This document shows, piece after piece, positions 27,531 to 38,800 of a stretch of 64,000 nucleotides of DNA. A program made the position numbers and the translations under genes. Origin of the DNA: Candidatus Desulfobacula maris (GTDB taxonomy: Bacteria; Desulfobacterota; Desulfobacteria; Desulfobacterales; Desulfobacteraceae). The DNA is taken from assembly GCA_014383445.1 (NCBI GenBank), contig JACNHV010000267.1, positions 1 to 64,000 on the forward strand, given 5' to 3'. Numbering within the stretch: position 1 is the stretch's first letter; every line of letters starts with the position of its first letter. The notes under the pieces are model-generated. The model was not told the origin of the DNA and made no database searches. It was given only the letters and a program-made list of their open reading frames with translations.

Positions 27531-27593
27531 TACGTAACCCGGAGGTCACACGTAACCCGGAGGTCACAGGTAACCCGGAGGTCACAGTTAAAA
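27522..27593 (+). repeat. Four tandem 18-bp repeats carrying Shine-Dalgarno cores
   Basis: The unit CGGAGGTCACACGTAACC is repeated four times across the parA-parB junction. The first copy overlaps the parA stop and the last runs into the parB ATG cluster. Every unit contains GGAGGT, so four potential ribosome-binding cores precede parB. The unit length of 18 keeps the frame open. Confidence 0.8.
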
Positions 27594-28471
27594 TGATGAT
27601 GAAAAAGAAAAAGAAAAACACTGGTCTGGGAAGAGGGATTTCAGCATTGATCCCGGATTTTGGCATGCCTGAGAGCGATAGCAGTCCTGATTTTTTCATG
27701 TGTTCTATTGAAGAGATAAAGCCCAACAGGTATCAGCCACGAACCGTGTTCAATCAGGAAGAAATGGACCTGCTTAAGGAATCCATTGCACAGCAGGGTG
27801 TTTTGCAACCTTTGCTGGTAAGACATATTGATGATTCCTATGAATTGATAGCAGGGGAGAGAAGACTCCGCGCTGCCAGGGAAGTCAATTTGAGCCATGT
27901 GCCCGTGTTTGTAAAAAATCTGACAGATGAGCAGGTCCTGGAAGTTTCCATTATTGAGAATATTCAAAGAGAAAATCTAAATGTTCTTGAAGAGGCAGAG
28001 GCTTATTATAGATTGATTAATGAGTTTAATTATACCCAGGAAAAAGTTGCAGAAAAAATTGGCAAGAACCGTTCTACAATAGCAAATCTGATTCGTCTCA
28101 GAAGTCTTCCCCAGGTGATTAAAGACAGCTTGATTGCAGAAAAAATATCCATGGGACATGCAAGAGCTCTTTTAGGTGCTGGTTCCCAGGAAAACCAGAT
28201 TTATCTTTTTGAAATAGTCCTTGAAAAAGAGTTGTCTGTGAGACAGACTGAAAAACTTGTCAACAACGCCAAAAAAGAACCCCAGAAATTTCAGAAAAAA
28301 ATATCAGCAGCAGAAAAACAATTTCTTGATGAAACCTGTTCAATCCTTTCCAATCATATTCAATCCATAGTCAAAATTAAAAAGATCGGGGATAAAGGCA
28401 AGATTGAAATCAATTTTAAATCAAAAACAGAGTTCCAGCGTCTGGTCGATCTTTTGACTAATCTTTCATGA
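27593..28471 (+). CDS. parB: Chromosome-partitioning protein ParB
   Basis: A 292-residue ParB/Spo0J. The typical N-terminus GLGRGISALIP begins about nine residues after the start. The CTP-binding/nuclease-like domain carries ELIAGERRLRAAR, the helix-turn-helix is YTQEKVAEKIGKNRSTIANLIRL, and a C-terminal dimerisation region follows. The track begins at a GTG (27527) and would add a repetitive RNPEVT peptide encoded by the 18-bp repeats. The ATG triplet at 27593 gives the family-like start. The stop overlaps the ispH ATG (ATGA). Confidence 0.93.
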   Translation: MMMKKKKKNTGLGRGISALIPDFGMPESDSSPDFFMCSIEEIKPNRYQPRTVFNQEEMDLLKESIAQQGVLQPLLVRHIDDSYELIAGERRLRAAREVNLSHVPVFVKNLTDEQVLEVSIIENIQRENLNVLEEAEAYYRLINEFNYTQEKVAEKIGKNRSTIANLIRLRSLPQVIKDSLIAEKISMGHARALLGAGSQENQIYLFEIVLEKELSVRQTEKLVNNAKKEPQKFQKKISAAEKQFLDETCSILSNHIQSIVKIKKIGDKGKIEINFKSKTEFQRLVDLLTNLS

Positions 28472-30180
28472 AAATAGTTGTTGCGAAAACCGCCGGGTTC
28501 TGTATGGGAGTCCGCCGTGCTGTGGATATGGTGCTGGATGCATCTAACCTGTCACAGGAACCCATTTATACCTATGGGCCTTTGATCCATAACCCCCAGG
28601 TCCTTGCGATGCTTGAAGAAAAAAAGATTTTCAGGATTGATAAAATCCCTGAAAAGGGTAGTGGTATTGTCTTAATCCGGGCTCATGGTGTTCCGCCGGA
28701 AGATGAAAAAGCATTAAAACATGCCGGCTTTATGGTTATAAATGCGACCTGCCCAAGAGTTGTAAGGGTCCAGGTGATTATTGATGAATATGCCCAGAAA
28801 GGGTATTCAACTATTATTATCGGGGATGAGAAACACCCGGAAGTCGTGGGTCTTTTAGGATATGCAAAGGGAAAAGGGCATACCATAACAACCATGGAAC
28901 AGCTTTGTACACTGCCTGAGTATGAAGCTGCGGTTGTAGTTGCTCAAACCACACAGGATACAGTCTTTTATGATGAAATAAAGGCATGGTGTAAAACCAA
29001 TGCACCCCATTATAAGATATTTGATACTATCTGCGGCTCCACGGAAAAACGCCAGGCTGAAATCCGTAAACTTGCCGGGGAAAATGATGCAGTAATTGTT
29101 GTTGGAGGAATGCAGAGTGGAAATACAAAGCGACTGGCACAGATTGCATCTGGGACAGGCAAACTGGTTACCCATATTGAGGATGTTTCCCAGATTGATT
29201 ATGGCAAACTGTCATCGGCCAGGTCCGTTGCGATTACAGCCGGAGCGTCAACACCAAACTGGATCATTAATGATGCATGCAGGGAAATAGAAAACAATCT
29301 CCAACATCAACATGGCGTGAAAGCCTTTTTGTTCTTTGTTCGTGATTTTTTGCTGAAAACCAATATAATGGCTGCAGCTGGTGCAGGATTCCTGACCTAT
29401 GCATGTTCCATACTTCAGGGAATTGCCAGAGATTTTCACCATGCATTGATTGCCACGCTCTATATCCTTTCAATGCAGATATTAAACAATTTGTTTACGA
29501 TTAAATCTGATAAATATAATCATCCCCAAAGAGCTGTTTTTTATAAAAAAAATAAATTTTATCTGTGGACTCTTGCCATTTTATCGGGTTCGGCAGGGCT
29601 TTACCTGAGCTTTCTTGCTGGAGCATTATCTTTTTTTATTTTGTTTGTCATGAGTCTTCTGGGGTTGTCATACAATTTGAAAATTTTTTCTTTTAAGTCA
29701 AAAAAGGGAACTGTTGCAAGAATAAAAGATATCCCCGGCTCAAAAACCATTCTGATTACAATAGCCTGGGGAACAGTAACCTGCCTTTTGCCGGCAATGG
29801 CAAATCAAAGCGGTTTGATGTCTGTTACCATGGTGTGCCTGTTTGCCATGGGGCTTGTATTTGCGAGAACTGCCTTTTTTGATATCCTCGCCATTCAGGG
29901 TGATAGAATCACAGGCAAAGAAACTCTTCCAACCCTTTTAGGGGAAAAGCGGAGTTTTGAAATCATACAATATGTGTTGCTTGTTGATATGGGTATTATT
30001 ATTTTTACGATTCTCACCAATGTGCTGGCAATAAAGGCGTTGTTTTTTGCTTTCATTCCATTGATGATGCTTTTATTAATCAGGTTTTTTAAAAACAATA
30101 GTCTTATTTCTGGTGTACATCGAGAATTTGTGATTGAATTTTCATTTATTGCCACGGGATTGTTAGCAGCAGTGATTTAA
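28468..30180 (+). CDS. ispH: IspH fused to a UbiA-family prenyltransferase
   Basis: A 570-residue fusion. Residues 1 to about 280 are IspH, the [4Fe-4S] enzyme that converts HMBPP to IPP and DMAPP. It has FCMGVRRAV, RAHGV, NATCPRV and FDTICGST, which contain the three cluster cysteines, plus ASTPNWII. Residues about 290-570 are a membrane-embedded UbiA-superfamily domain with NNLFTIKSDKYNH and AIQGDRITGKETLPTLLG in place of the Asp-rich motifs, and eight or nine helices. The first motif is atypical (SDKYN rather than NDxxD). The fusion would couple prenyl-diphosphate precursor formation to prenyl transfer. It overlaps parB by four bases. Confidence 0.88.
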   Translation: MKIVVAKTAGFCMGVRRAVDMVLDASNLSQEPIYTYGPLIHNPQVLAMLEEKKIFRIDKIPEKGSGIVLIRAHGVPPEDEKALKHAGFMVINATCPRVVRVQVIIDEYAQKGYSTIIIGDEKHPEVVGLLGYAKGKGHTITTMEQLCTLPEYEAAVVVAQTTQDTVFYDEIKAWCKTNAPHYKIFDTICGSTEKRQAEIRKLAGENDAVIVVGGMQSGNTKRLAQIASGTGKLVTHIEDVSQIDYGKLSSARSVAITAGASTPNWIINDACREIENNLQHQHGVKAFLFFVRDFLLKTNIMAAAGAGFLTYACSILQGIARDFHHALIATLYILSMQILNNLFTIKSDKYNHPQRAVFYKKNKFYLWTLAILSGSAGLYLSFLAGALSFFILFVMSLLGLSYNLKIFSFKSKKGTVARIKDIPGSKTILITIAWGTVTCLLPAMANQSGLMSVTMVCLFAMGLVFARTAFFDILAIQGDRITGKETLPTLLGEKRSFEIIQYVLLVDMGIIIFTILTNVLAIKALFFAFIPLMMLLLIRFFKNNSLISGVHREFVIEFSFIATGLLAAVI

Positions 30181-30183
30181 CTT

Positions 30184-31071
30184 TTAAGCTTTAAAATCTT
30201 TAATTTTTCTATCCTTTTTTTGCCATAAGGCATTCAGCCAGATGCAAAACCGGTCTTTATAATCGGGGTCATTAAAGTAATCTCCGGTCAGAGACTCAGT
30301 TAATGGTATGACTTCAAAGTCAATAATGATTTTATTGACCCTGCCTGAAATATATTCCCAGAAGGTTGGAATCTTGTCTGGATAGACAATGGTAACATCA
30401 ATGATTTTATGAAGATATTCTCCCATGGAACTTAAGACAAAGGCTATTCCACCTGCTTTCGGGGTCAACAGATGATTAAGATTATTATTTTGGGATGCTT
30501 TTTTGTGCAGGGTAAATCTTGTTCCCTCAACAAAATTCATGACAGATACAGGAGTATGTTTGAATTTTTCGCATGCCTTTTTTGTTATTTCAAGATCTTT
30601 CCCTTTTAGGTGAGGATTTTCCTGTAGCTGTTTTTTTGAATACCGTTTCATAAAAGGAAAATCAAGTCCCCACCAGGCAAGTCCCAAAAAAGGAATCCAG
30701 ATCAATTCTTTTTTTAAGAAAAATTTCAGCATGGGAATTTTCTGGTTCAGGGTTTTCTGTAAAACTAAAATATCCACCCAGGATTGATGATTGGAAATAA
30801 TCAGATACCAGTCTTTCCCTTCAAGTTTTTCAAGCCCCCTGATATCCCAGTCTATTTTACAGAATAATTTTGAATTTAATGAATTAATCCCAATCCAGAG
30901 AGTGGCAATGGATATAAGAATTTTATCAAGGATAACAATAAAGGGACGAATCGGGATAATAAACTTGAATAAAGAGATCAGAATCAATGGAATTGTCAAA
31001 AAAATTGTGTTTAATGCGTATAATAAAAGCGATAGAACACCTTTGAGTGGGATAGGTAGAAAAGAAAGCAT
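30184..31071 (-). CDS. PlsC-like lysophospholipid acyltransferase
   Basis: A 295-residue membrane-associated acyltransferase. Two N-terminal hydrophobic segments are followed by the LPLAT motifs NHQSWVD (NHx4D) and FVEGTRFT (EGTR). It resembles YihG/YcfJ-neighbour type 1-acyl-glycerol-3-phosphate acyltransferases, which attach fatty acids to lysophospholipid. The start lies seven bases after the sigma-54 activator gene, so the two form an operon. That operon diverges from the giant synthase, so it may place the synthase product into membrane lipids (inference). Confidence 0.87.
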   Translation of the reverse strand: MLSFLPIPLKGVLSLLLYALNTIFLTIPLILISLFKFIIPIRPFIVILDKILISIATLWIGINSLNSKLFCKIDWDIRGLEKLEGKDWYLIISNHQSWVDILVLQKTLNQKIPMLKFFLKKELIWIPFLGLAWWGLDFPFMKRYSKKQLQENPHLKGKDLEITKKACEKFKHTPVSVMNFVEGTRFTLHKKASQNNNLNHLLTPKAGGIAFVLSSMGEYLHKIIDVTIVYPDKIPTFWEYISGRVNKIIIDFEVIPLTESLTGDYFNDPDYKDRFCIWLNALWQKKDRKIKDFKA

Positions 31072-31078
31072 GAGATAT

Positions 31079-32563
31079 TCAGTCTGTTTTAAAATTCATT
31101 ATATGTTTTTTTATGGTTCTTCTATCCAGTCCTGTCTGTTTTGCAACTTTTTCATAGTTGCCTGACTGGTCATACAAAAGTTTACAATATCCTGATATCA
31201 GGGATGGCACAGTAATGTTCCGGTCCAAAATTCCTTGTAAGAGTTCCTGTTTCAGGGAGATCATTTCTTTTTCTTCTGTTTGTTTTCCTTTATAGTCGCG
31301 TCTTAATAATACACTTCTGACACATTGCTCAAGTTCCCGGACATTTCCTGGCCATTGATAATCCTTTCCAAGCCGGCGGTCAATAATTCTTTTGACTTTC
31401 TGGATTAATTTTTCAGAACGTGTGCCCGTCATTTTCTGGATGGTAAAGTCAAGGAGATCATCCAATTCCAATGGTCTTTCACTTATTCTGGTGCTAAGGG
31501 ATGGAACTTCAATTATATCGGAACAAAGTCTGTAATAAAAATCATCCCTGAATACCTTGCCGTCGAGAATTTCTTTTTTGGGGCGGTTGGTGGCGGCAAT
31601 GACCCTTCCGTTGAATCTTGATGTCGCATGGGTTCCCACTGGTGAAAAATCTCTTTCCTGGAGAACTCTTAATAATTTGATCTGAACATGGTTGGGAATT
31701 TCACCGATTTCATCCAGAAGAATTGAACCATGGGGGCTGCAACGGGCAAACACGCCCTGGTAATCATCAACGGCCCCTGTAAAGGCCCCTTTTGTGTGGC
31801 CAAACAGTTCTGATTCAAGCAGGGTTTCAGGGTATTGGGAAAGGTTCAATGAAGAAAAGGCCCGGGTGAAACTCTGGGTAAAACTTAGCTTTTTTTCATC
31901 AAAGGGAATATATCCGCTGCTGCCGATTGCTTTGGCCGCAGTCCCCTTGCCCGTGCCCGTCTCCCCTAAAAGAAGGGTAGAAAAATCCTCCATTTTATTC
32001 CATAAAAATTTATTGTAAAGTTCAATATTATAAGTGAAAACATTGTACCATAAATGTTTTTTAAGCTTTTGCATGCATGGACTGCTTCCCACAAGGGAGT
32101 TGGAAATAAAATAAAAGGCCCGCCTAAGCTGATAGGAAAGGGCAAAATAGTGGGGAATGCTTTTATCGTCAAACCCTTTTATTTGGAGCATGTGCATGGC
32201 TTTTTCTGCAAAGGGAACCTTGATTGATATGTCTTCGGCTTTAATTTGATCTTCTATCAGCAGATCAAAATCATCTCTGAATTTGTGAAAAATATCAAAC
32301 AGAAAGACAATTGTAATGATTTCCCTGTCCTGCCCCTGAAACGCATTGATATTGGCACGACCCTGCGTTTCAAGTTTTTTTATCCTGCGATCAACCTCTT
32401 TGATGCACAGGTCCTTGCTTTCCCGGCGGTCAGCCAGAGGAAAAAGTCCTGCAATTTTAATATCCAGTTTTTCTCTTAAATCGCTGAACGGGTTTGCAAA
32501 AGCGGCATTATGAACCGTTTTAAAAAAAATGCGTTCTTCGGAAGTCAACTTTGCTTTTTTCAA
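31079..32563 (-). CDS. Sigma-54-dependent activator beside the giant synthase
   Basis: A 494-residue activator. The N-terminal 160 residues are not a receiver, GAF or PAS domain that I recognise. The AAA+ core (about 165-390) has GETGTGKGT, GAFTGA and DEIGEIP. The C-terminal Fis-type helix-turn-helix is YEKVAKQTGLDRRTIKKH. It starts at TTG with GGAG eight bases upstream. It is divergent from the synthase, whose promoter is sigma-54 type, and a palindrome sits between them. It is therefore the likely dedicated activator; the signal it senses is unknown. Confidence 0.88.
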   Translation of the reverse strand: MKKAKLTSEERIFFKTVHNAAFANPFSDLREKLDIKIAGLFPLADRRESKDLCIKEVDRRIKKLETQGRANINAFQGQDREIITIVFLFDIFHKFRDDFDLLIEDQIKAEDISIKVPFAEKAMHMLQIKGFDDKSIPHYFALSYQLRRAFYFISNSLVGSSPCMQKLKKHLWYNVFTYNIELYNKFLWNKMEDFSTLLLGETGTGKGTAAKAIGSSGYIPFDEKKLSFTQSFTRAFSSLNLSQYPETLLESELFGHTKGAFTGAVDDYQGVFARCSPHGSILLDEIGEIPNHVQIKLLRVLQERDFSPVGTHATSRFNGRVIAATNRPKKEILDGKVFRDDFYYRLCSDIIEVPSLSTRISERPLELDDLLDFTIQKMTGTRSEKLIQKVKRIIDRRLGKDYQWPGNVRELEQCVRSVLLRRDYKGKQTEEKEMISLKQELLQGILDRNITVPSLISGYCKLLYDQSGNYEKVAKQTGLDRRTIKKHIMNFKTD

Positions 32564-32594
32564 TCCTGATTCTCCATGGAGTTACAGCTTGTTA

Positions 32595-32612
32595 ATGTAC
32601 AATTTTGTACAT
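32595..32612. promoter_or_regulatory. Palindromic activator site between regulator and synthase
   Basis: ATGTACAA-TT-TTGTACAT is a perfect 8+2+8 inverted repeat. It lies 32 bp upstream of the activator start and about 115 bp upstream of the synthase -24 element, where an enhancer or autoregulatory site would be expected. Confidence 0.6.
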
Positions 32613-32717
32613 GCCATATGCATAAAAGGCAAGAATAAAAATTGTCTACCAAGGCTTAGAAAAACTCAACAAAGGAAAAATTCTTTTATTCTATGTACTT
32701 ATCTATTTTATGGCCTG

Positions 32718-32733
32718 TGGCACAATACTTGAA
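32718..32733 (+). promoter_or_regulatory. Sigma-54 promoter of the giant synthase
   Basis: TGGCAC-AATAC-TTGAA has exact -24/-12 spacing and lies 109 bp before the synthase ATG, facing away from the activator gene. Confidence 0.78.
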
Positions 32734-32841
32734 AGGTTTTATTGGGTTTGATAGGGTTTGAACTGTTTGCGAGGGATAGTTGGATTAAATGCCTGGAAAG
32801 AGAAGTAATAACCACCTAAAAATATTTATGGAGAAATACTT

Positions 32842-35800
32842 ATGATTAGAAGAATACTGAATTCAAGACTTCCTTTAATGGTTTATAACCCGGTAAAGGT
32901 TTTTGATATAAAGTATTTTAAAGATATTTTCAATGCTGGCGCTCTTCCCATATTTGATACGGAGTTTTTAACCCATGATGACATACTTCAAAATACATCC
33001 TTGCTTTCCAAAGAAGAGTTCAGCTTTGGTATCAGACTTTCAAACCAAGATACAGAGCTTATCCAGAAAATTAAACATCAGCAGATGATCAACCTTGATA
33101 TTTTAATTTCTCCTATTGGCAAAGATGATACACCCGCAGATTTTACAAATTTTTCAGAGACTAAAATAGTCCTGGAAATCAAAGATATTAATATAAATGA
33201 TAAGATAAAAAAAATTTCACCCCATGCCCTGATCCTGAAAGGGAATGAGGCAGGCGGCAGGGTTTCAAGATACTCATCTTTTGTTTTGATGCAATGGTAT
33301 TTGGAAAACCATGAATTGCCGATATTTATTCACGGCGGTGTAGGAAAATATACGGCTGCCGGTATGTTTGCAGCAGGCATTTCAGGCCTTGTAATGGACA
33401 GCCAGTTGCTCATGACAGATGAAGCTCCTGTATCAGATAACTTTAAAAAATTTTTAGCCATGGTGGATGAAAGTGATTCCACTGAAATTACTTATAATGG
33501 CAGCGATATTTACCGGGTGTTTGCAAAACTTGGAACTAAAATTGTTAAAGAACTCAAACTTGCCGCAGTTGAATCTGGTAATGATCCCCAGGGAAAACAA
33601 AAGATTTATGAGTCCATCACCACCCATATGACAGCCTTTGACAAAGAAGATGTCCCCTTTATCCAGTCTCTTTTCTATTTGGGCCAGGATGGGGTGTTTG
33701 CAAAGGATTTTGTCAAAGACTCAACAGGTCTTACACAAATTATTTCAGATTTTTTCAAAACCATTGGTAAGAATTTAAATTTTATAGATGAATTTGATCC
33801 GATAAAGCAAGATTCTCCTTTTGCCAGGGACCAGGGAACAAAATTACCCTTGATACAGGGTCCCATGGCCAATATTTCTGATAACGCGGATTTTGCCAAT
33901 AAGGTTCTTGAGCATGGGGCGCTGCCTTTTTTTGCAGTGGGAAGTCTTCCAGAGAAGCTGGCAGAAAATATGCTAAAGGATGGTGCCGGGAAAGTGGATG
34001 TTTTTGGTGCAGGATTAGTGGGCATTGAAGCCTTTAACCCGGCAGTAAAAAAGCATATGGATATGGTGAAAAAGTATAAGGTTCCCTATGCGCTTTTTGC
34101 AGGCGGAAATCCTTCCCAGGTGGCGGAGCTTGAAAAGGCAGGGACCAAAACCTATCTTCATACCCCCTCGGTTTCCATGATGGAAAATGCCCTGAAGAGC
34201 GGATGCAAACGTTTTATCTTTGAAGGCGGGGAAGCCGGCGGCCATGTAGGCTCACTTTCTTCCATGGTGTTATGGGAAGATGCTATTGCCACTTTAATCA
34301 ATAAAAATTATGATCTGTCTGATGTATACCTGGTATTTGCAGGTGGCATCTCCACCTGTTTTGCATCATTTTTCATTTCAGGACTCACATCCTTTCTTGC
34401 GGCCAGAGGGACAAAAATCGGTATCCAGGTTGGAACAGCCTATCTTTTTGCCGATGAAATTGTTGAAACCAAATGTATCAAGTCTCAATATCGTGACATC
34501 ATTATCCGGGAAAATGAAACCATGGTAATAGGCAAAAGTTTAGGATTGGCATCCAGGACCGCACCCACAAGGTTTGCCAGGATGATGCTTGAAACTGAAG
34601 CTGAGATGATTAAAAATAAGGATAGCCTTGAGACAAGAAAGCGTGCCTTTGAAAAGAAAAATATCGGTTCTTTGCTCATAGGCGCAAAGGGCTTTCTGCC
34701 GGATTTTAAAAATCCAGGGTCTGAGCATTATACCTGGTTTAAAGATGAAGAGCATAAGGAAAAGGGCAATTTTCTTGTGGGGGACAGCCTGGCCTTTTTT
34801 GATGGACCTGTAACCATAAAGCAGATTCACAACAGATACTTTGAAGCCAAATCAGAACTATGCAAAAATATTAATTTTCTTGAAATATTTTCAAGTTCTA
34901 AAAATAAAATCAATGATGAGATTGCCGTTGTGGGTATCGGTTGTACCCTGCCGGATGCTGATGATCCTGATCACTTGTGGGACAATATTTTAAACAAAAA
35001 ATATTCCATAAGCCAGATGCCAAAATCAAGATTTGATCGCGACCTGTATTATGATCCTGATAAAAGTGCGGAAGATAAGACCTATACCATCCTTGCCGGC
35101 CATGTTGAGCATTTTGAATTTGACAAGGCACGGTTCGGGTATGCCGAAGGCAAAGAAAAAAGACTGTCCCGCAGCCAGAAAATGGTTTTGCAGACAGCAT
35201 ATAAGGCAGTAGAAAATGCAGGGCTTCTGGGAGATGACGATCGTTTTGTCTGTGATGATCCTGCAAAAACTGCAGTTATTATTGCAACCTGTCTTTCCAA
35301 TGAGCTGAGTAATGATATTCAGCTTAAATACTGGTATCCGGAATTGGTTTCCATGATGGAAAAAACAGATGAATATCAAACTTTAAATGATGATGAAAAG
35401 CAAATCGTTAAACAGGTCTTAATGGAAGGCATGGAGGCCAAGAGCCCTGGATACGATCCAGTTCATGGTATCCTTTTAAATATAGAAGCCTCGAGAATTG
35501 CCCGTCACCTGGGGGCCAGGGGGACAAATTATGTTGTTGATGCAGCCTGCGCATCTTCAGTGACTGCCATTGATGCTGCAGTGGGAGAGCTTTTGTCCGG
35601 TGATCACGACCAGGTGATTGTGGGTGGAGTCAATACCCATCTGGCACCGGAATCCTTTGTCGGGTTCGCAAAAATGGGAGCCCTGTCCAAAAATGGATCC
35701 TATCCATTTGATGAGCGGGCTGACGGGTTTATCCTGGGTGAGGGTTCCGTTGTATTTGTATTAAAAAGAATGAAAGATGCCATCAGGGATAAAAATAATA

Positions 35801-38800
35801 TTCTGGGTGTTATCAATTCCATTGGTTCAAGTTCTGATGGAAGGGGCAAGGCTATTGCCGCACCAAATCCGACAGGGCAGGTGTTAAGTGTCCAGCGGTG
35901 TTTTGAAAATATCAGACCCGACATTAAACCTGAAGATATCGGATTTATAGAAGCCCATGGTACATCCACAACAGTTGGTGATCAGGCAGAACTTGGGACA
36001 TTGAATTCCATATACAAGAATTCCAATGCCGGTATCTCTTCCATAAAATCACAGATCGGCCATCTTTTAGGCTGTGCAGGATCAGCAGGGCTTTTAAAGG
36101 CATTATTGACTGTTAATAAGGGGAAACTGCCACCCAATGGCCGTTTTAAAACCCTTTCAAAAAATCATGATTTAAAAGAATCTTCCCTGTTTATTGTAAA
36201 AGACACCCAGGAATTCAAATCTGAAAAAAACAAATCCAGGAAAGCCGCAGTCTCCTCTTATGGGTTTGGCGGAATTAACTATCACATGGTTGTTGAGCAG
36301 ATGACGGATAACTATCAAACTATTCCAAGGGATATTTTTGTTGATCCAGGCTATGACTTTAATGATGACCGAATAGTGGTAGCGGGGTTAGGTGTATTTC
36401 TTCCCGGGGCAAAAAACACACAGGAGTTCTGGGAAAAACTTGAATCAGGGGAAAAACAATTGTCCCATATTCCTGCCAAGAGCTTTGATAATGATGCTTA
36501 TGCAAATCTTGATAAAACCTCTCATTACAGGCTTCCCAAAGTCAATGCAGGGGTTGTCAGGGAAGTAAAATTTAATAATTTGAAATACAGAATGCCCCCA
36601 ATGATGGTTAAATCTATTGAAAGAGGTCAGATCTTTGGGCTGGAAGCCGCAAGCGAGGCACTTGAAAGTTCAGGCCTGCTGGATCGCTTAACCGCTTCCA
36701 ATAAGGTTGGAGTCATTTTAGGCACCATTGCAGGAGAGCGGCAGAGTAAAAATATTGTAAGGGTAAGAAAACAATTTATTGGTAATATAATTAAAAATTG
36801 TCAGGATATTGATGCCAAAAAACTTGATAAGGTATCAGATGCACTTGTGGCATCCATCCGCAATACGATTCCTGAGAATAATGAAGATACCACACCAGGG
36901 CTTTTGTCCAATATTATCTCCGGCCGGATAGCAAATTATTTTGGACTGAACGGTGCCAATTACGTGATTGACGCATCCTGTGCATCAGCATTTGTTGCCA
37001 TGCGAAATGCCGCCCGGAACCTGAAACACAAAGATCTTGATTTTGTCCTGGCAGGCGGAGTTGACTGCAACCTTTATCCTGCCGTTCTCATGGCCTTTAA
37101 ACGCCTGGGACTTTTATCGGAAGGGGACTGTAACTTTTACGATTCAAGGGCAGACGGGTATGTCATGGGAGAAGGTGCAGCCATCCACATGATGACAACC
37201 TATAAAAAAGCCCGCGAGTATAATATGGAAATTTTAGGAGAGATCAACGAAAGTGCCGTTCGCTCCAGCGTGCCGGATCATCTGCTTGCCCCTTCGGAAC
37301 ACACCTTTGTATCAACCATAAATGAAACATATTATAAATCCGGGATCAGAAAACAGGATATCAATCATCTGGATGTATTTGCATTTTCCAATATTTTTGG
37401 TGATATCGTGGAAAAGCAGGTGATTGAAAACTGTTTTGACCATGAAATGCATTGTGGAAACATAAAATCCCAGTTCGGGTATTTCAAAGCTGCAAACCCG
37501 GCCGTTGCCATGGCAAAAATGATGCTGATGAGCCGCAAGGGAAAAATCCTGCCGGATTTTAATTATGATCCAGAGCACTCCATTTTAAAGGACGGTAAAG
37601 TTTTAAAACCGACTCAACAGATAGTTGTAAAACCCAAGGGCCAGCCCTTCAGGTTTGCCGCCAATGTCAACGGCATTGGCGGTAATCATTGCCATATGAT
37701 CATGAGTACGCTTCCTGCCCTTCTTGAAACCCGGGAAAAAATAGCACAAAAACAGGAAAAGGCGGCTGCAGGGGATGATATCGTATTAATAGATCATGCC
37801 TATTCTGCTGATGGCATGGGCAAAAAAATGAGAATGGTTGCCCTTCTTTCCGGTCAGGGTGCCCAGAGAAGCCGCATGATGAAGGAACTTTTTGAAAAAG
37901 ATGCCCACATCAGAAAAGTTATGGAAGCCGGGGAACTAATTTTTGTTGAACAAAGGGGATATTCTCTTTTAGACATGATGTTTGGCACGGATGATGCCAT
38001 TAACTCTACACAAAATACCCAACCTGCCGTCTTTTTATCTTCAGCAGCTATTTACAGCAGATTGTCCCAGGAAGGATTTTCTCCGGATTATTTTATCGGC
38101 CACAGTGTGGGTGAATACACAGCCCTTTTTTGCAGCGGAATGCTTTGTTTTGCCGATGCAATGCGCTTAATCATAAAACGCGCTGACCTTATGTATGAAA
38201 CCACATTAAAGGTTCCGGGTAAAATAATGGTGGTATTTAAAAATGAAAAAGAGACAGAGCATCTGATAAGAAAATCAAATATTTCTCACATCTATATTAC
38301 CAATAAAAACAGTGAAAAACAGACGGCTGTTTCCGGTAAGGCTGATGAAATTGAAAAATTCTGCACCTTTTTGACACAGCAGGAGATTTTTTATAAGAAA
38401 CTGAATCTTACAGGGGCTTTTCATACACCGCTTCTTAAAGAAGCTTCAGACAAGTTAAGACAATATCTGGACACCATTACCTTTAATGACACCCGGTTTG
38501 GAAGAATCATTTCCAATTGCCTTGCCCGTGCCTATCCGGAAACAAGAGCAGATGTAAAGGATCTATTGGCAAGACAGATTATTTCACCTGTTGAATTTAT
38601 AAAATCCATTGAAAATGTATATGAATCCGGCCGGACCCATTTTATTGAAATCGGGCCGTCAAGGCTGCTTGTGAACCTTTTGAAAAATATCAATATCGGG
38701 GAATACGGCACTGCCGTATCGGTTGATGCAAAATTAGGTGAGATTAAATCCTTTGAAGCCTGCAGAAAATATTTGCAGGATTGTAACAGCATTTTTGAGA

